NCBI RefSeq assembly: GCF_000024125.1
Contig: NC_013222.1
Coordinates: 496,001-560,000 of the forward strand
From: Robiginitalea biformata HTCC2501
GTDB taxonomy: Bacteria; Bacteroidota; Bacteroidia; Flavobacteriales; Flavobacteriaceae
DNA length: 64,000 nt
Direction of reading: 5' to 3'
A program made the translations under genes and the position numbers. The notes under the pieces were generated by a model, which made no database searches, was not told the DNA's origin, and worked only from the letters and a program-made list of their open reading frames with translations. Of this stretch, positions 28,727-36,415 are shown piece after piece (position 1 is the first letter of the stretch; each line of letters begins with the position of its first letter).

Positions 28727-28753
28727 GCCCCGCCGATTTCGGCGGGGCTTTTT
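28727..28753 (+). terminator. Rho-independent terminator after receptor-lipoprotein operon
   Basis: GCCCCGCCG (28727-28735) pairs with CGGCGGGGC (28740-28748) over a 4-nt loop, then five T residues. Confidence 0.93.
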
Positions 28754-28889
28754 ATTTGATGCATGCCAGGGCTCTATTACGACACCCGCCAACCTGAATA
28801 CCAGGAATAACACGGAATTGAAACAGTACTTCAGCCTGTAATGCAAATCCCCGGAATTCTCCGTAATATTGGGGCGCGGGAGACTTTTC

Positions 28890-28922
28890 ATAACCTTATT
28901 TTAACGTTACTCCCCATTAATA
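28890..28922 (+). promoter_or_regulatory. Short NTWACA direct-repeat cluster before the phosphate transporter
   Basis: ATAACC (28890) and TTAACG (28901) are 11 bp apart; GTTACT (28906) and TTAATA (28917) are a second, weaker 11-bp pair. A near -7 element TTTATTTG lies at 28937-28944, ahead of the ATG at 28952. The form resembles the longer arrays at 23678 and 31719, but with fewer and less exact units. Confidence 0.4.
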
Positions 28923-28951
28923 AGTTGATTTTTGTGTTTATTTGAAGCACT

Positions 28952-31210
28952 ATGGGGGACGACCTCTATCTCTACATGATCATTGCCCTGGCTATCCTGG
29001 CCATCTCCGACCTGGTGGTGGGGGTCAGCAACGATGCAGTGAACTTTCTCAATTCCGCCCTGGGGTCCAAGGCTATTTCCTTCCGTACCATTATGATCGT
29101 TGCGAGTATCGGGATTGCCTTTGGGGCCATGTCCTCGAGCGGGATGATGGAAGTAGCCCGGAAGGGAATTTTTGTGCCCGGGGAATTTATGTTTTCGGAA
29201 ATCATGATCATCTTCATGGCTGTTATGATTACCGATGTCCTGCTGCTGGACTTTTTCAACACCCTGGGGATGCCCACATCCACGACAGTTTCCATCGTTT
29301 TTGAGCTACTGGGTGCGGCCGTTATCACAAGCCTGATCAAAATGTCCGCCGCCGACGAAAGTTTCCTGAACCTGGGGAACTACATCAACAACGACAAGGC
29401 CATCGAGATAATCCTCGGTATTGTCCTGTCGGTATTGATTGCCTTTACCATCGGCGCGCTGATACAATTCCTCTCGCGATTATTCCTCACCTTCGAGTTC
29501 CAGAAAAAGGCCACCTGGAAAGCTTCTGTATTCGGCGGGCTGGCCATTGCGGGGATTGTATACTTTATCCTTATCAAGGGACTGAGCAGCACAAACCTTT
29601 TCAATGGCCTGGTGATAGATTTCGTGGAACAGAACACCTTGCTCTTCCTGGTTGGCAATGCAATCGTCTGGTCGCTGGTATGCGGCCTGTTGCAAAGCCT
29701 GGCAAAACTGAATATCTACCAGATCATCATCGTTTTCGGGACCTTTGCCCTGGCCATGGCCTTTGCCGGAAACGACCTGGTTAATTTTATCGGGGTCCCT
29801 ATCGCCGCCTACCAATCCTTCCTGGACTGGAGCGCTTCCGGGGTAGGGGCGGACAACTATGCCATGGACGGACTGGCTGCCGCTGTGCAGACGCCAACCC
29901 TGCTGTTGTTGCTGTCGGGCGTGGTGATGATCCTGACGCTCTGGTTTTCCACCAAAGCCCTTTTTGTTACGGAAACCGAGATTAACCTGGCGCGGGAAGG
30001 CGAAGGGGAAGAGCGGTTCCGCCCGAATTATCTGTCCCGGCAAATCGTCCGGCTCACTGTTGCGGCCGTTGAAACCATTTCCTCCCTGCCTCCAGAAAAG
30101 GTTCAGGCAGCTATCTCCCGAAGGTTTGAACGGGCCCCCAGCTATACGAGCCGGGTCCAGGCCAAGGAGAAGCCGGCCTTCGATATGGTCCGGGCATCGG
30201 TAAACCTGATGGTGGCCAGCGTCCTGATTTCCATTGCCACTTCTATGAAACTGCCGCTCTCCACAACTTATGTCACCTTTATGGTGGCAATGGGTACTTC
30301 CCTGGCCGACCGGGCCTGGGGCTCGGAAAGTGCGGTATATCGGGTTGCGGGCGTCCTTAACGTTATCGGGGGATGGTTCCTCACGGCCATTACGGCCTTT
30401 ACAGGAGCCGGGATCGTCGCCTACCTGATCTACCTGGGTGGGGCCTGGGCTATCGGATTGTTATTTGTACTGGCCCTGGTAATCCTGATCCGGAATTACT
30501 TAAACCATAAAAAACGCAGCCGGGAGCTCAAGGAGGAATACGTATTGAGGCGAACGGAAAGCAGCACCATCAGCGAAGTCATCGAAGACAGCGCGGACAA
30601 TGTGGCAGTAGCCATCAAACGGGTAAACAAAATCTACACCTCCAGCATGGAGGGACTCGTAAAGCACGACCTGAACTCCCTGAAAAAAAGCACGAAACAC
30701 ATCCGGAAACTGGATACAGAAGTCGAAAACCTCCGGGAAAGCATCTTCTACTTTATCAAAAACCTGGATGAGGGAAGCGTCAAGGCATCCAACCTGTACC
30801 TGCAGATTTTGCGGTACCTTCAGGATATGACCCAGTCCCTGGAACACATCTCCAAGAGTTCCTATAAACACGTCAACAACAACCACAAGAAATTGCGCTT
30901 CCAGCAATTGCGGGACCTGAAGGAAACAGATTCCTTTGTCTCCGGTTTTTTTAAGGAGGTCCAGGAAATATTTTCGGAAGGGAATTTTGAGGAACTGACC
31001 CAGACGCTGATCCGGCAGGAGGAACTCTTGCAACGGGTAGATGCAAAAATCCGCAAGCAAATTGAACGGACCCGGGGGGATGAATCGAGCCCTAAAAACA
31101 CAGCCCTCTATTTCAACCTGCTTCAGGAGACACGAGACCTTCTCGAAGCTACCTTCAAGCTCATGGAGATCTACGACGTTAACATCAACAAAATCGAATT
31201 GGAATTATAA
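28952..31210 (+). CDS. PiT-family inorganic phosphate transporter with C-terminal PhoU-like domain
   Basis: 752 residues. The membrane part (about 1-515) has both PiT signature repeats, GVSNDAVNFLNSALGSKAIS near 25 and FAGNDLVNFIGVP near 270, and takes up phosphate with H+ or Na+ (or as metal-phosphate). The last ~220 residues are soluble, helical and charged (VAVAIKRVNKIY, LDTEVENLRESIFYFIKNL), like PhoU proteins that restrain phosphate uptake. In many bacteria the PhoU-like partner is a separate gene, so transporter and governor are fused here. Preceded by an 11-bp repeat pair. Confidence 0.92.
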   Translation: MGDDLYLYMIIALAILAISDLVVGVSNDAVNFLNSALGSKAISFRTIMIVASIGIAFGAMSSSGMMEVARKGIFVPGEFMFSEIMIIFMAVMITDVLLLDFFNTLGMPTSTTVSIVFELLGAAVITSLIKMSAADESFLNLGNYINNDKAIEIILGIVLSVLIAFTIGALIQFLSRLFLTFEFQKKATWKASVFGGLAIAGIVYFILIKGLSSTNLFNGLVIDFVEQNTLLFLVGNAIVWSLVCGLLQSLAKLNIYQIIIVFGTFALAMAFAGNDLVNFIGVPIAAYQSFLDWSASGVGADNYAMDGLAAAVQTPTLLLLLSGVVMILTLWFSTKALFVTETEINLAREGEGEERFRPNYLSRQIVRLTVAAVETISSLPPEKVQAAISRRFERAPSYTSRVQAKEKPAFDMVRASVNLMVASVLISIATSMKLPLSTTYVTFMVAMGTSLADRAWGSESAVYRVAGVLNVIGGWFLTAITAFTGAGIVAYLIYLGGAWAIGLLFVLALVILIRNYLNHKKRSRELKEEYVLRRTESSTISEVIEDSADNVAVAIKRVNKIYTSSMEGLVKHDLNSLKKSTKHIRKLDTEVENLRESIFYFIKNLDEGSVKASNLYLQILRYLQDMTQSLEHISKSSYKHVNNNHKKLRFQQLRDLKETDSFVSGFFKEVQEIFSEGNFEELTQTLIRQEELLQRVDAKIRKQIERTRGDESSPKNTALYFNLLQETRDLLEATFKLMEIYDVNINKIELEL

Positions 31211-31280
31211 TCGATCTGGAATGCCTTCATTATGCAACCGGTCCGGCCATTGGTGTCCCTGGTTTCCCGGTTGCACCGGT

Positions 31281-31310
31281 CAAAAAAAAGCCCGCTGCAT
31301 GGCGGGCTTT
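31281..31310 (-). terminator. Terminator for the MORN-repeat gene (minus strand)
   Basis: AAAGCCCGC (31287-31295) pairs with GCGGGCTTT (31302-31310) around a 6-nt loop. The run of A residues from 31282 gives an eight-T tail on the minus strand; the plus-strand transcript of the phosphate transporter may also stop here. Confidence 0.85.
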
Positions 31311-31339
31311 ATCGTTGACGGAATCGTTTCGGAAGCGAG

Positions 31340-31693
31340 TTATCTGTTCACCGCTACCCGGGTGCCGTTGTTCCAATTGACTACGTTCACGATAGCATTA
31401 TCGGAGTAGTCTACTTCACGCAGGTTATCTTCTTCCCAGAAAAACCATTTTCCGGTTTTGTTACCTGCATCGTATTGTCCGATGGCGACCTTTTTCCCGG
31501 AAGTGTCAAACATGATCCATTCCCCGTGCAATTGGCCGTCCCGAAAAAACCCGGTCTGGGCAACCGCACCGTTTTCATGATAATATGTAGCCTTCACCAG
31601 GTCATCAGTCCGCTCAAACTGCGGCTCAGGTTGTTGCGCCTCGATTGAAATCACACCACAAATCAACATCAAAAGTGTCATAATTCTATACAT
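31340..31693 (-). CDS. Secreted MORN-repeat (YwqK-like) small protein
   Basis: 117 residues: signal peptide (1-19, ending SIEAQ) and three or so MORN_2-type repeats (YYHENGAVAQTGFFRDGQ, GEWIMFDTSGKKVAIGQY, GKWFFWEEDNLREVDY). The family forms flat beta-hairpin sheets; its role in Bacteroidota is not known despite an antitoxin label in some databases. The gene has a -7 element TATATTTG but no -33 TTTG, and the largest 11-bp repeat array of the window lies directly upstream, implying that it needs an activator. Confidence 0.85.
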   Translation of the reverse strand: MYRIMTLLMLICGVISIEAQQPEPQFERTDDLVKATYYHENGAVAQTGFFRDGQLHGEWIMFDTSGKKVAIGQYDAGNKTGKWFFWEEDNLREVDYSDNAIVNVVNWNNGTRVAVNR

Positions 31694-31718
31694 AATACTG
31701 TGGTTTTATGTGTTGTAC

Positions 31719-31798
31719 TTTACATTAACGTAACAAATATACAATTATTTTACGTCGATATTACTTTCAGCTAACTTTTTATTTACATTAAGTTTACA
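31719..31798. promoter_or_regulatory. Eight-unit array of NTWACA hexamers with 11-bp period
   Basis: Plus-strand hexamers start at 31719 TTTACA, 31730 GTAACA, 31738 TATACA, 31749 TTTACG, 31760 ATTACT, 31771 CTAACT, 31782 TTTACA and 31793 TTTACA. All steps are 11 bp except one of 8 bp, the same 11-8-11 start as the array at 23678. The last two units sit in an exact 10-bp repeat (TTTACATTAA). It lies between divergent genes and covers the minus-strand promoter; form fits a PhoB/PhoP-type operator. Confidence 0.65.
31734..31741 (-). promoter_or_regulatory. -7 promoter element of the MORN-repeat gene
   Basis: On the minus strand TATATTTG fits TAnnTTTG, 41 nt from the start codon. No TTG stands 17-19 nt upstream; five 11-bp repeat units occupy that place instead. 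Confidence 0.6.
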
Positions 31799-31830
31799 TT
31801 AAAGATATTGGTGCCTGTTTATCAGCATAT

Positions 31831-31887
31831 TAAACACCGCCCACTAAGCGTAGTGGTTTACCAAAAACCTGGGAAAAAGGGTGTTTA
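31831..31887 (+). ncRNA. Candidate structured RNA leader
   Basis: TAAACACC (31831-31838) pairs with GGTGTTTA (31880-31887). Inside are a perfect hairpin CCACTA-agcg-TAGTGG (31841-31856) and a second possible stem GGTTT/AAACC (31855-31869). It lies 72 nt before the start codon of the DUF6503 gene. The closed multi-stem form resembles a cis-regulatory RNA, but I cannot assign it to a known class. Confidence 0.3.
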
Positions 31888-31958
31888 TCGACTCAATTTA
31901 ATGCCAGTTGTCCCCAACGATTCGCAAAACACTATTTTTAAGAACTAATACCGATCCT

Positions 31959-32690
31959 ATGGGATACCTGCAATTCTTTTGTCTTTACGTCCTGGTTCTC
32001 CTCTCCCCGCCTGCACTTGAATCCCAGCAGATAACCGCCCCCGAACTGCTGGAAAAAAGCATCGCCTACCACGACCCGCAGGGTCAATGGGGCCGGCTCC
32101 GGGCGGATTTTGAAATCCTGGCCGAACGGCCGGGGGGATCAGACCGCCTCAGCACCATACACATGGATCAGGCTGCTTCCCTTTTTCGTGTCCGCGTGGA
32201 ACAGGAAGGGGTAACTAAGACCTATCAGGTGCACGGGGGCCACTGCCGCCTGTGGTACCAGGGCGAGGCCGGGTTCCCGGAAGAAACAGCCGCATCGGAA
32301 AATCTTACTTGCGAACGGGCCTCCCTGCTCCGCGACTACTACAGCTACCTCTACGGCCTGCCGATGAAACTCCGGGATCCGGGTACCGTGATGGAGCCGG
32401 AGGTGAACCGGGCCGATTTCCACGGGAAGGAATACCTCGTGATCGAGGTGCGGTACGAGCCGGGTACCGGATCCGATACCTGGCGCTTCTATTTCGACCC
32501 GGTAACCTCTGCCCTGGGGGCCTACCAGTTCTTCCATGACGTGGCCGCAAATGACGGGGAGTACATCCTATTGGAAGGGGAAGCCGCAATCGGGACCATG
32601 CGGGTACCCGAATTCCGCAAATGGTACCGCAACGATACGGGGGAATACCTGGGTTCCGATCGGTTGCGGCCTGCAGGTAGCCGCGAGTAG
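31959..32690 (+). CDS. DUF6503-like exported protein
   Basis: 243 residues from the ATG at 31959 (MGYLQFFCLYVLVLLSP), chosen because it begins a signal peptide ending near LESQQ; 17 in-frame codons upstream look untranslated. The mature part starts APELLEKSIAYHDPQGQW and contains a repeated-strand fold with a paired cysteine (GGHCRLWYQ, ENLTCERA). The beginning HDPQGQW and the end WRFYFDP are characteristic of the Bacteroidota DUF6503 family, function unknown. It faces the MORN gene across the 11-bp repeat array and has a possibly structured leader. Confidence 0.75.
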   Translation: MGYLQFFCLYVLVLLSPPALESQQITAPELLEKSIAYHDPQGQWGRLRADFEILAERPGGSDRLSTIHMDQAASLFRVRVEQEGVTKTYQVHGGHCRLWYQGEAGFPEETAASENLTCERASLLRDYYSYLYGLPMKLRDPGTVMEPEVNRADFHGKEYLVIEVRYEPGTGSDTWRFYFDPVTSALGAYQFFHDVAANDGEYILLEGEAAIGTMRVPEFRKWYRNDTGEYLGSDRLRPAGSRE

Positions 32691-32873
32691 CCCATTCCTG
32701 CCCATTTCTGCCAATTCATGCCCGGGCAGCCCCTCGGTAACTTTTCCCTTCCGGGTAGCCCGCCCGAATGCGCCGTGCATTTCCTCCGATATTTTGGGAG
32801 TTTGTCGATTTTCTCGCAACCTGAAATTTGCGAATCGGATTATTTGTAACTTTTAATAGCAAATAGCATACTA

Positions 32874-33299
32874 ATGACCGGAACGGAACTCGAAACTACC
32901 TTCCTGGCGGAACACCGGCTGGCAATCGGTACGTTTCGGTTCTACCACAACCTGGTCATCGGCCGGATTGACGAAGGGCAGCAGGTAACCCTGGACAGCG
33001 CCCTGCCGGTAATTGCCATCGGCATCGAATTCTACAACCGGAAGCGACCGGCTGTTTACCTCTCGGACCGGCAGCACTCCTACTCCATGGATCCGACCCT
33101 CCACCTGGAGGCCCACAAGCTCTTCCCCTTCTTACTCGGATACGGGGTGGTTGCATACAATGACATCAACCGTCGCGTGGCCGAGTTGGAGCAACAATTC
33201 GTGCCCTGCCCGAGCGGGATTTTCGATTCGATGGATGCAGGGCTCGCCTGGGCGATGCAATTGATCGGGGAACAGGAAAAATCCCGTCCGCATCGGTAA
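32874..33299 (+). CDS. Hypothetical cytoplasmic protein, ~140 residues
   Basis: 141 residues, no signal peptide and no membrane segment. A beta-rich first half (RLAIGTFRFYHNLVIGRIDEG) leads to a central conserved-looking segment YLSDRQHSYSMDPTLHLEAH and a helical end. I do not recognise the family; the fold order (strands then helices, with a short RxxY-type loop) recalls SpoIIAA/STAS-like proteins, weakly. It stands alone ahead of the convergent nadD operon. Confidence 0.7.
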   Translation: MTGTELETTFLAEHRLAIGTFRFYHNLVIGRIDEGQQVTLDSALPVIAIGIEFYNRKRPAVYLSDRQHSYSMDPTLHLEAHKLFPFLLGYGVVAYNDINRRVAELEQQFVPCPSGIFDSMDAGLAWAMQLIGEQEKSRPHR

Positions 33300-33373
33300 A
33301 AGTACCGGAGGCGCGGGCAAAATGCCCAAATACGCAATCAGAAGTCCCAGAGGCACGGGCAGCGGCCCCTGCC

Positions 33374-33958
33374 CTACCGGTAGAAATTCATTTCATCCAT
33401 GTACTTCCACACGGCTTCCGGCAACAAGGGCCGCACATTTTTCCCCGCCGCGTGTTGCTTCCGGATAAAAGTGGCCGACAATTCCATCACCGGGGCATCC
33501 ACCCGCGAAATAGCGGGGTGGTCCCGGAGCGCTTCCGGAATGTCCCCGGGCCCGAGCCGCGGATAGACGTAAATGGAATAGTAATCCAGGATGGCCTCGT
33601 AGTTCTTCCACTTATGGAGGCCCTTGAGGTTGTCCTCCCCCATGATCAGGGAAAATTGGCGGGAGTCCCCATGTTTCTCGCGCAGGTGGGTAAGCGTATC
33701 GATGGTGTAGTTGGGCTGGGGCAGTTTAAATTCCGCATCGCAGACCTCCAGCCGCGGATACTCCCTGACTGCCTCGTAGACCATCTGGAACCGGTGGTAG
33801 TCGTCCAGCAGGCTGTCCTTTTTCTTGAAGGGGCTGCGGGGGGTAACCACAAACCACACCTGGTCCAGATCTGAGAATTCCGCCAGGTGGTTGGCAATGA
33901 TCAGGTGGCCGATATGGATCGGGTTGAAGGTGCCGAAAAACAAGCCGGTTTTCTTCAT
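33374..33958 (-). CDS. nadD: Nicotinate-nucleotide adenylyltransferase
   Basis: 194 residues. The nucleotidyltransferase motif GTFNPIHIGH (9-18) and the C-terminal LSATFIRKQHAAGKNV (SxTxxR type) are intact. The enzyme joins ATP and nicotinate mononucleotide to make deamido-NAD. Last gene of the yicC-gmk-nadD operon, 18 nt after gmk; this order recurs in Bacteroidota. Confidence 0.95.
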   Translation of the reverse strand: MKKTGLFFGTFNPIHIGHLIIANHLAEFSDLDQVWFVVTPRSPFKKKDSLLDDYHRFQMVYEAVREYPRLEVCDAEFKLPQPNYTIDTLTHLREKHGDSRQFSLIMGEDNLKGLHKWKNYEAILDYYSIYVYPRLGPGDIPEALRDHPAISRVDAPVMELSATFIRKQHAAGKNVRPLLPEAVWKYMDEMNFYR

Positions 33959-33976
33959 GCTTGCGGGTACTGTGTT

Positions 33977-34627
33977 TTAGGAAGGGTTTTTTGCATCCGT
34001 CCCGTTCCCGCCGGCGTCCAAATCGCGGGTTTTCGCCCGGTTTTCTCCCGGTTCAGCCTCCCCGACATAGCCGGCCACGAGGTCCCGGGCTTCCTTCAGG
34101 GCAACCTCCAGGTCGTAGTTCTTGATGATCCGGTCGAACTGGGGGGCGGTGGCCAGCTCCACGGATGCCTTGGCAATCCGCATATTGATCTTCTCATCGC
34201 TTTCCGTGCTCCTTTTCTTGAGGCGGATCTTCAGCTCGTCCACACTGGGCGGCTTGACAAATACAGCCAGTGTCTGATCCGGGAACTTTTTCTTGATGCG
34301 CAACCCCCCGGCCACGTCGATGTCGAATATCACGTTCTTCCCCTCGGCCCATAGGCGCTCCACCTCGCTTTTTAGGGTGCCGTAGAAATTGTCCCGGTAC
34401 ACCTCCTCCCATTCCAGGAAATCGCCGTTTTTGATGTGTTGTTTAAACTCCGACACGGTCATGAAATAGTAGTGCTCCCCGTGTTTCTCCTTGGGCCGCC
34501 GTGGGCGGGAAGTGGCCGAAACCGAGAAGGCGAGGTTCAGGTTGGGCTGTTCCAGCAGGTGGCGTACAATGGTGGTCTTGCCGCTGCCGGACGGGGCTGA
34601 GAATACGATGAGTTTTCCTCCTGCCAT
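33977..34627 (-). CDS. gmk: Guanylate kinase
   Basis: 216 residues with P-loop SAPSGSGKTT (10-19) and the GMP-binding signature TSRPRRPKEKHGEHYYF. It phosphorylates GMP to GDP. The C-terminus (about 190-216) extends beyond the usual length with a charged tail. Its start overlaps the yicC stop by one base (TAATG). Confidence 0.96.
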   Translation of the reverse strand: MAGGKLIVFSAPSGSGKTTIVRHLLEQPNLNLAFSVSATSRPRRPKEKHGEHYYFMTVSEFKQHIKNGDFLEWEEVYRDNFYGTLKSEVERLWAEGKNVIFDIDVAGGLRIKKKFPDQTLAVFVKPPSVDELKIRLKKRSTESDEKINMRIAKASVELATAPQFDRIIKNYDLEVALKEARDLVAGYVGEAEPGENRAKTRDLDAGGNGTDAKNPS

Positions 34628-35484
34628 TACAGTACGTTCAGGATTTGTTCCTTGACTTTTTCCAGCTCGTCTTTCATCTGCACGACAATCCGCTGCATGG
34701 GGGCGTCGTTGGCCTTGGAACCGATGGTATTGATTTCCCTGCCGATCTCCTGGCAGATAAAACCCAGCTTTTTGCCATTGGAATCCGCGCTGTCCAGGCT
34801 CTGCCTGAAATATTCCAGGTGCTTGGCCAGGCGCACTTTTTCCTCGGTGATGTCGTACTTCTCCAGGTAGTAGATCAGTTCCTGTTCAAAGCGGTTCTCG
34901 TCCACGTTCTCCCGGATCTCCGCCACGGCTCGCTGGAGGCGCTCCCGGACAGCAGCCAGCCGGTCCGTGTCCCGCTTGTCAACGGCGTCCAGATGGGAAA
35001 GGATGGCCTCGATACGCTGGCGGAAGTCATTTTCCAGGGCTTTCCCTTCGTCACGCCGGAATTCCTTAAGGGCCGACAGCGCCTGTTGCAGGGCGGCTTC
35101 GATGGCTGCAAATTCCTCCGGGTCGATTTCCTCCCGTTCCGTGCGCAACGCATCCGGAAGGCGGAGCGCCATGGCCAGGAAACTCTGGGAATCCCCCTCG
35201 GCGAGTTCCCCTAGCTGCTCCATGTACTTTTTGACGATGGCCCCATTGATCTCCGCCGAGGGCTGGTCGCCGGTCAGTTCCACATAGAGGCTGAAATCGA
35301 CCTTCCCCCTTTCGAGTTCCCGGGCAATGCGGTTGCGGAAGACCAGTTCCTTTTCCCGGTAGGCCTGGGGCACCCGGGCATTGATATCCAGGTTTTTACT
35401 GTTGAGGGATTTGAGTTCTACGGTGATTTTCTTTCCGGGAGACTGGATGACGTGTTTCCCGAAGCCGGTCATGGAGTGGATCAT
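34627..35484 (-). CDS. yicC: YicC-family endoribonuclease
   Basis: 285 residues with the two conserved parts of YicC: N-terminal MTGFGKHVI and VELKSLNSKNLDINARVP, and C-terminal GKKLGFICQEIGREINTIGSKAND. E. coli YicC is a metal-dependent endoribonuclease that acts on small RNA RyhB. First gene of the operon, with a -7 promoter element 20-28 nt ahead of the start. Confidence 0.94.
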   Translation of the reverse strand: MIHSMTGFGKHVIQSPGKKITVELKSLNSKNLDINARVPQAYREKELVFRNRIARELERGKVDFSLYVELTGDQPSAEINGAIVKKYMEQLGELAEGDSQSFLAMALRLPDALRTEREEIDPEEFAAIEAALQQALSALKEFRRDEGKALENDFRQRIEAILSHLDAVDKRDTDRLAAVRERLQRAVAEIRENVDENRFEQELIYYLEKYDITEEKVRLAKHLEYFRQSLDSADSNGKKLGFICQEIGREINTIGSKANDAPMQRIVVQMKDELEKVKEQILNVL

Positions 35485-35504
35485 TCCTGCGTGGTCTGTT
35501 TTGC

Positions 35505-35512
35505 CAAAGGTA
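35505..35512 (-). promoter_or_regulatory. -7 promoter element of yicC-gmk-nadD
   Basis: TACCTTTG on the minus strand (TAnnTTTG), 20 nt before the yicC start codon. Confidence 0.6.
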
Positions 35513-35525
35513 GTAAATTCTGCCC

Positions 35526-35564
35526 GTGAAAAAAGGGCCGCCAGACGTGTGCTGGCGGCCCTTT
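35526..35564 (-). terminator. Strong terminator of the DUF1080 operon
   Basis: AAAGGGCCGCCAG (35532-35544) pairs over 13 bp with CTGGCGGCCCTTT (35552-35564). On the minus strand it ends in a six-T tail, ending the operon that runs from 38254 to 35598. Confidence 0.93.
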
Positions 35565-35597
35565 CATATTATAACGCATGCGTATTGCCGAAGGCGA

Positions 35598-36413
35598 TCA
35601 GAGCTCCCGAACCCAGATGTTCCGGTAACTCACCCGGCTGTTGTCGCCGTGGTCCTGGAGAATGAGGGGTCCCTTCCCGTGGGCCGGGTTGTCCGGCCAG
35701 CCGATATAGGGGGTCGTTCCCTTGAGTTCCACATGGTCCTGCACCAGCACGCCGTTGTGGATCACTGTCAGCGTCCCGGAGCGGATCTTCTCGCCGGCCT
35801 CGTTGAACTCGGGCATGTGGTAGATGATGTCGTACGTATTCCATTCCCCGGACGGCACGGAGGCCATGGCCAGGGGGATGTGCTGCTTATAGACGGAGGC
35901 CACCTGCCCGTTCACGTAGGTATCGTTGTCGTTGTTGTCCAGCACCTGCACCTCGTAGAGCCCGTTCAGAAACACCCCGCTGTTCCCGCGGTTCTGCCCG
36001 TCGCGCTGCACATCCGCCGGGGAGCGCCACTCCAGGTGAAGCTGGATATCGCCAAACTCCTGTTTCGTCCGGATGTCGCCCGTCTTGTCGGCTACAGTCA
36101 TGCTGCCGTCGTCGTTCAGGTGCCATTTCACCTCGGAACTGTCGCTGACCATCTGCCACTGGTCAAAACCGCCTCCGTCAAACAGAACAATCGCATCGCT
36201 GGGGGCCCCGTTCTGGCCGTAGGGGTCCACTTTCGGTGGCACGGGCTCATACACCTCGGTGGCCTCGGGTTCTGTAGGCTCCTCGCCCTGATATTCCTCA
36301 TGGACAATAGGCTCGGGCCCGCCGGCCGTTTCCGGTTCCGTCGATTGTTCCGGTTGCTGCTGGCATGCTCCCAGCAGGGCCATTCCAGCCAGGCCGGTAA
36401 GTAACTTCTTCAT
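35598..36413 (-). CDS. DUF1080 lipoprotein, 3-keto-glycoside hydrolase family
   Basis: 271 residues. Lipobox LGAC (Cys17), a proline/glutamate-rich linker (about 18-70), then one DUF1080 lectin-like jelly roll (IVLFDGGGFDQWQ to YRNIWVREL), with NRGNSGVFLNGLYEVQVLDN in the core. Several family members split 3-keto-glucosides, so this protein probably cleaves sugars already oxidised at C3 by the GMC dehydrogenases nearby. Last gene of a three-gene operon, 2 nt after the second DUF1080 gene. Substrate is unknown. Confidence 0.88.
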   Translation of the reverse strand: MKKLLTGLAGMALLGACQQQPEQSTEPETAGGPEPIVHEEYQGEEPTEPEATEVYEPVPPKVDPYGQNGAPSDAIVLFDGGGFDQWQMVSDSSEVKWHLNDDGSMTVADKTGDIRTKQEFGDIQLHLEWRSPADVQRDGQNRGNSGVFLNGLYEVQVLDNNDNDTYVNGQVASVYKQHIPLAMASVPSGEWNTYDIIYHMPEFNEAGEKIRSGTLTVIHNGVLVQDHVELKGTTPYIGWPDNPAHGKGPLILQDHGDNSRVSYRNIWVREL

Positions 36414-36415
36414 GA

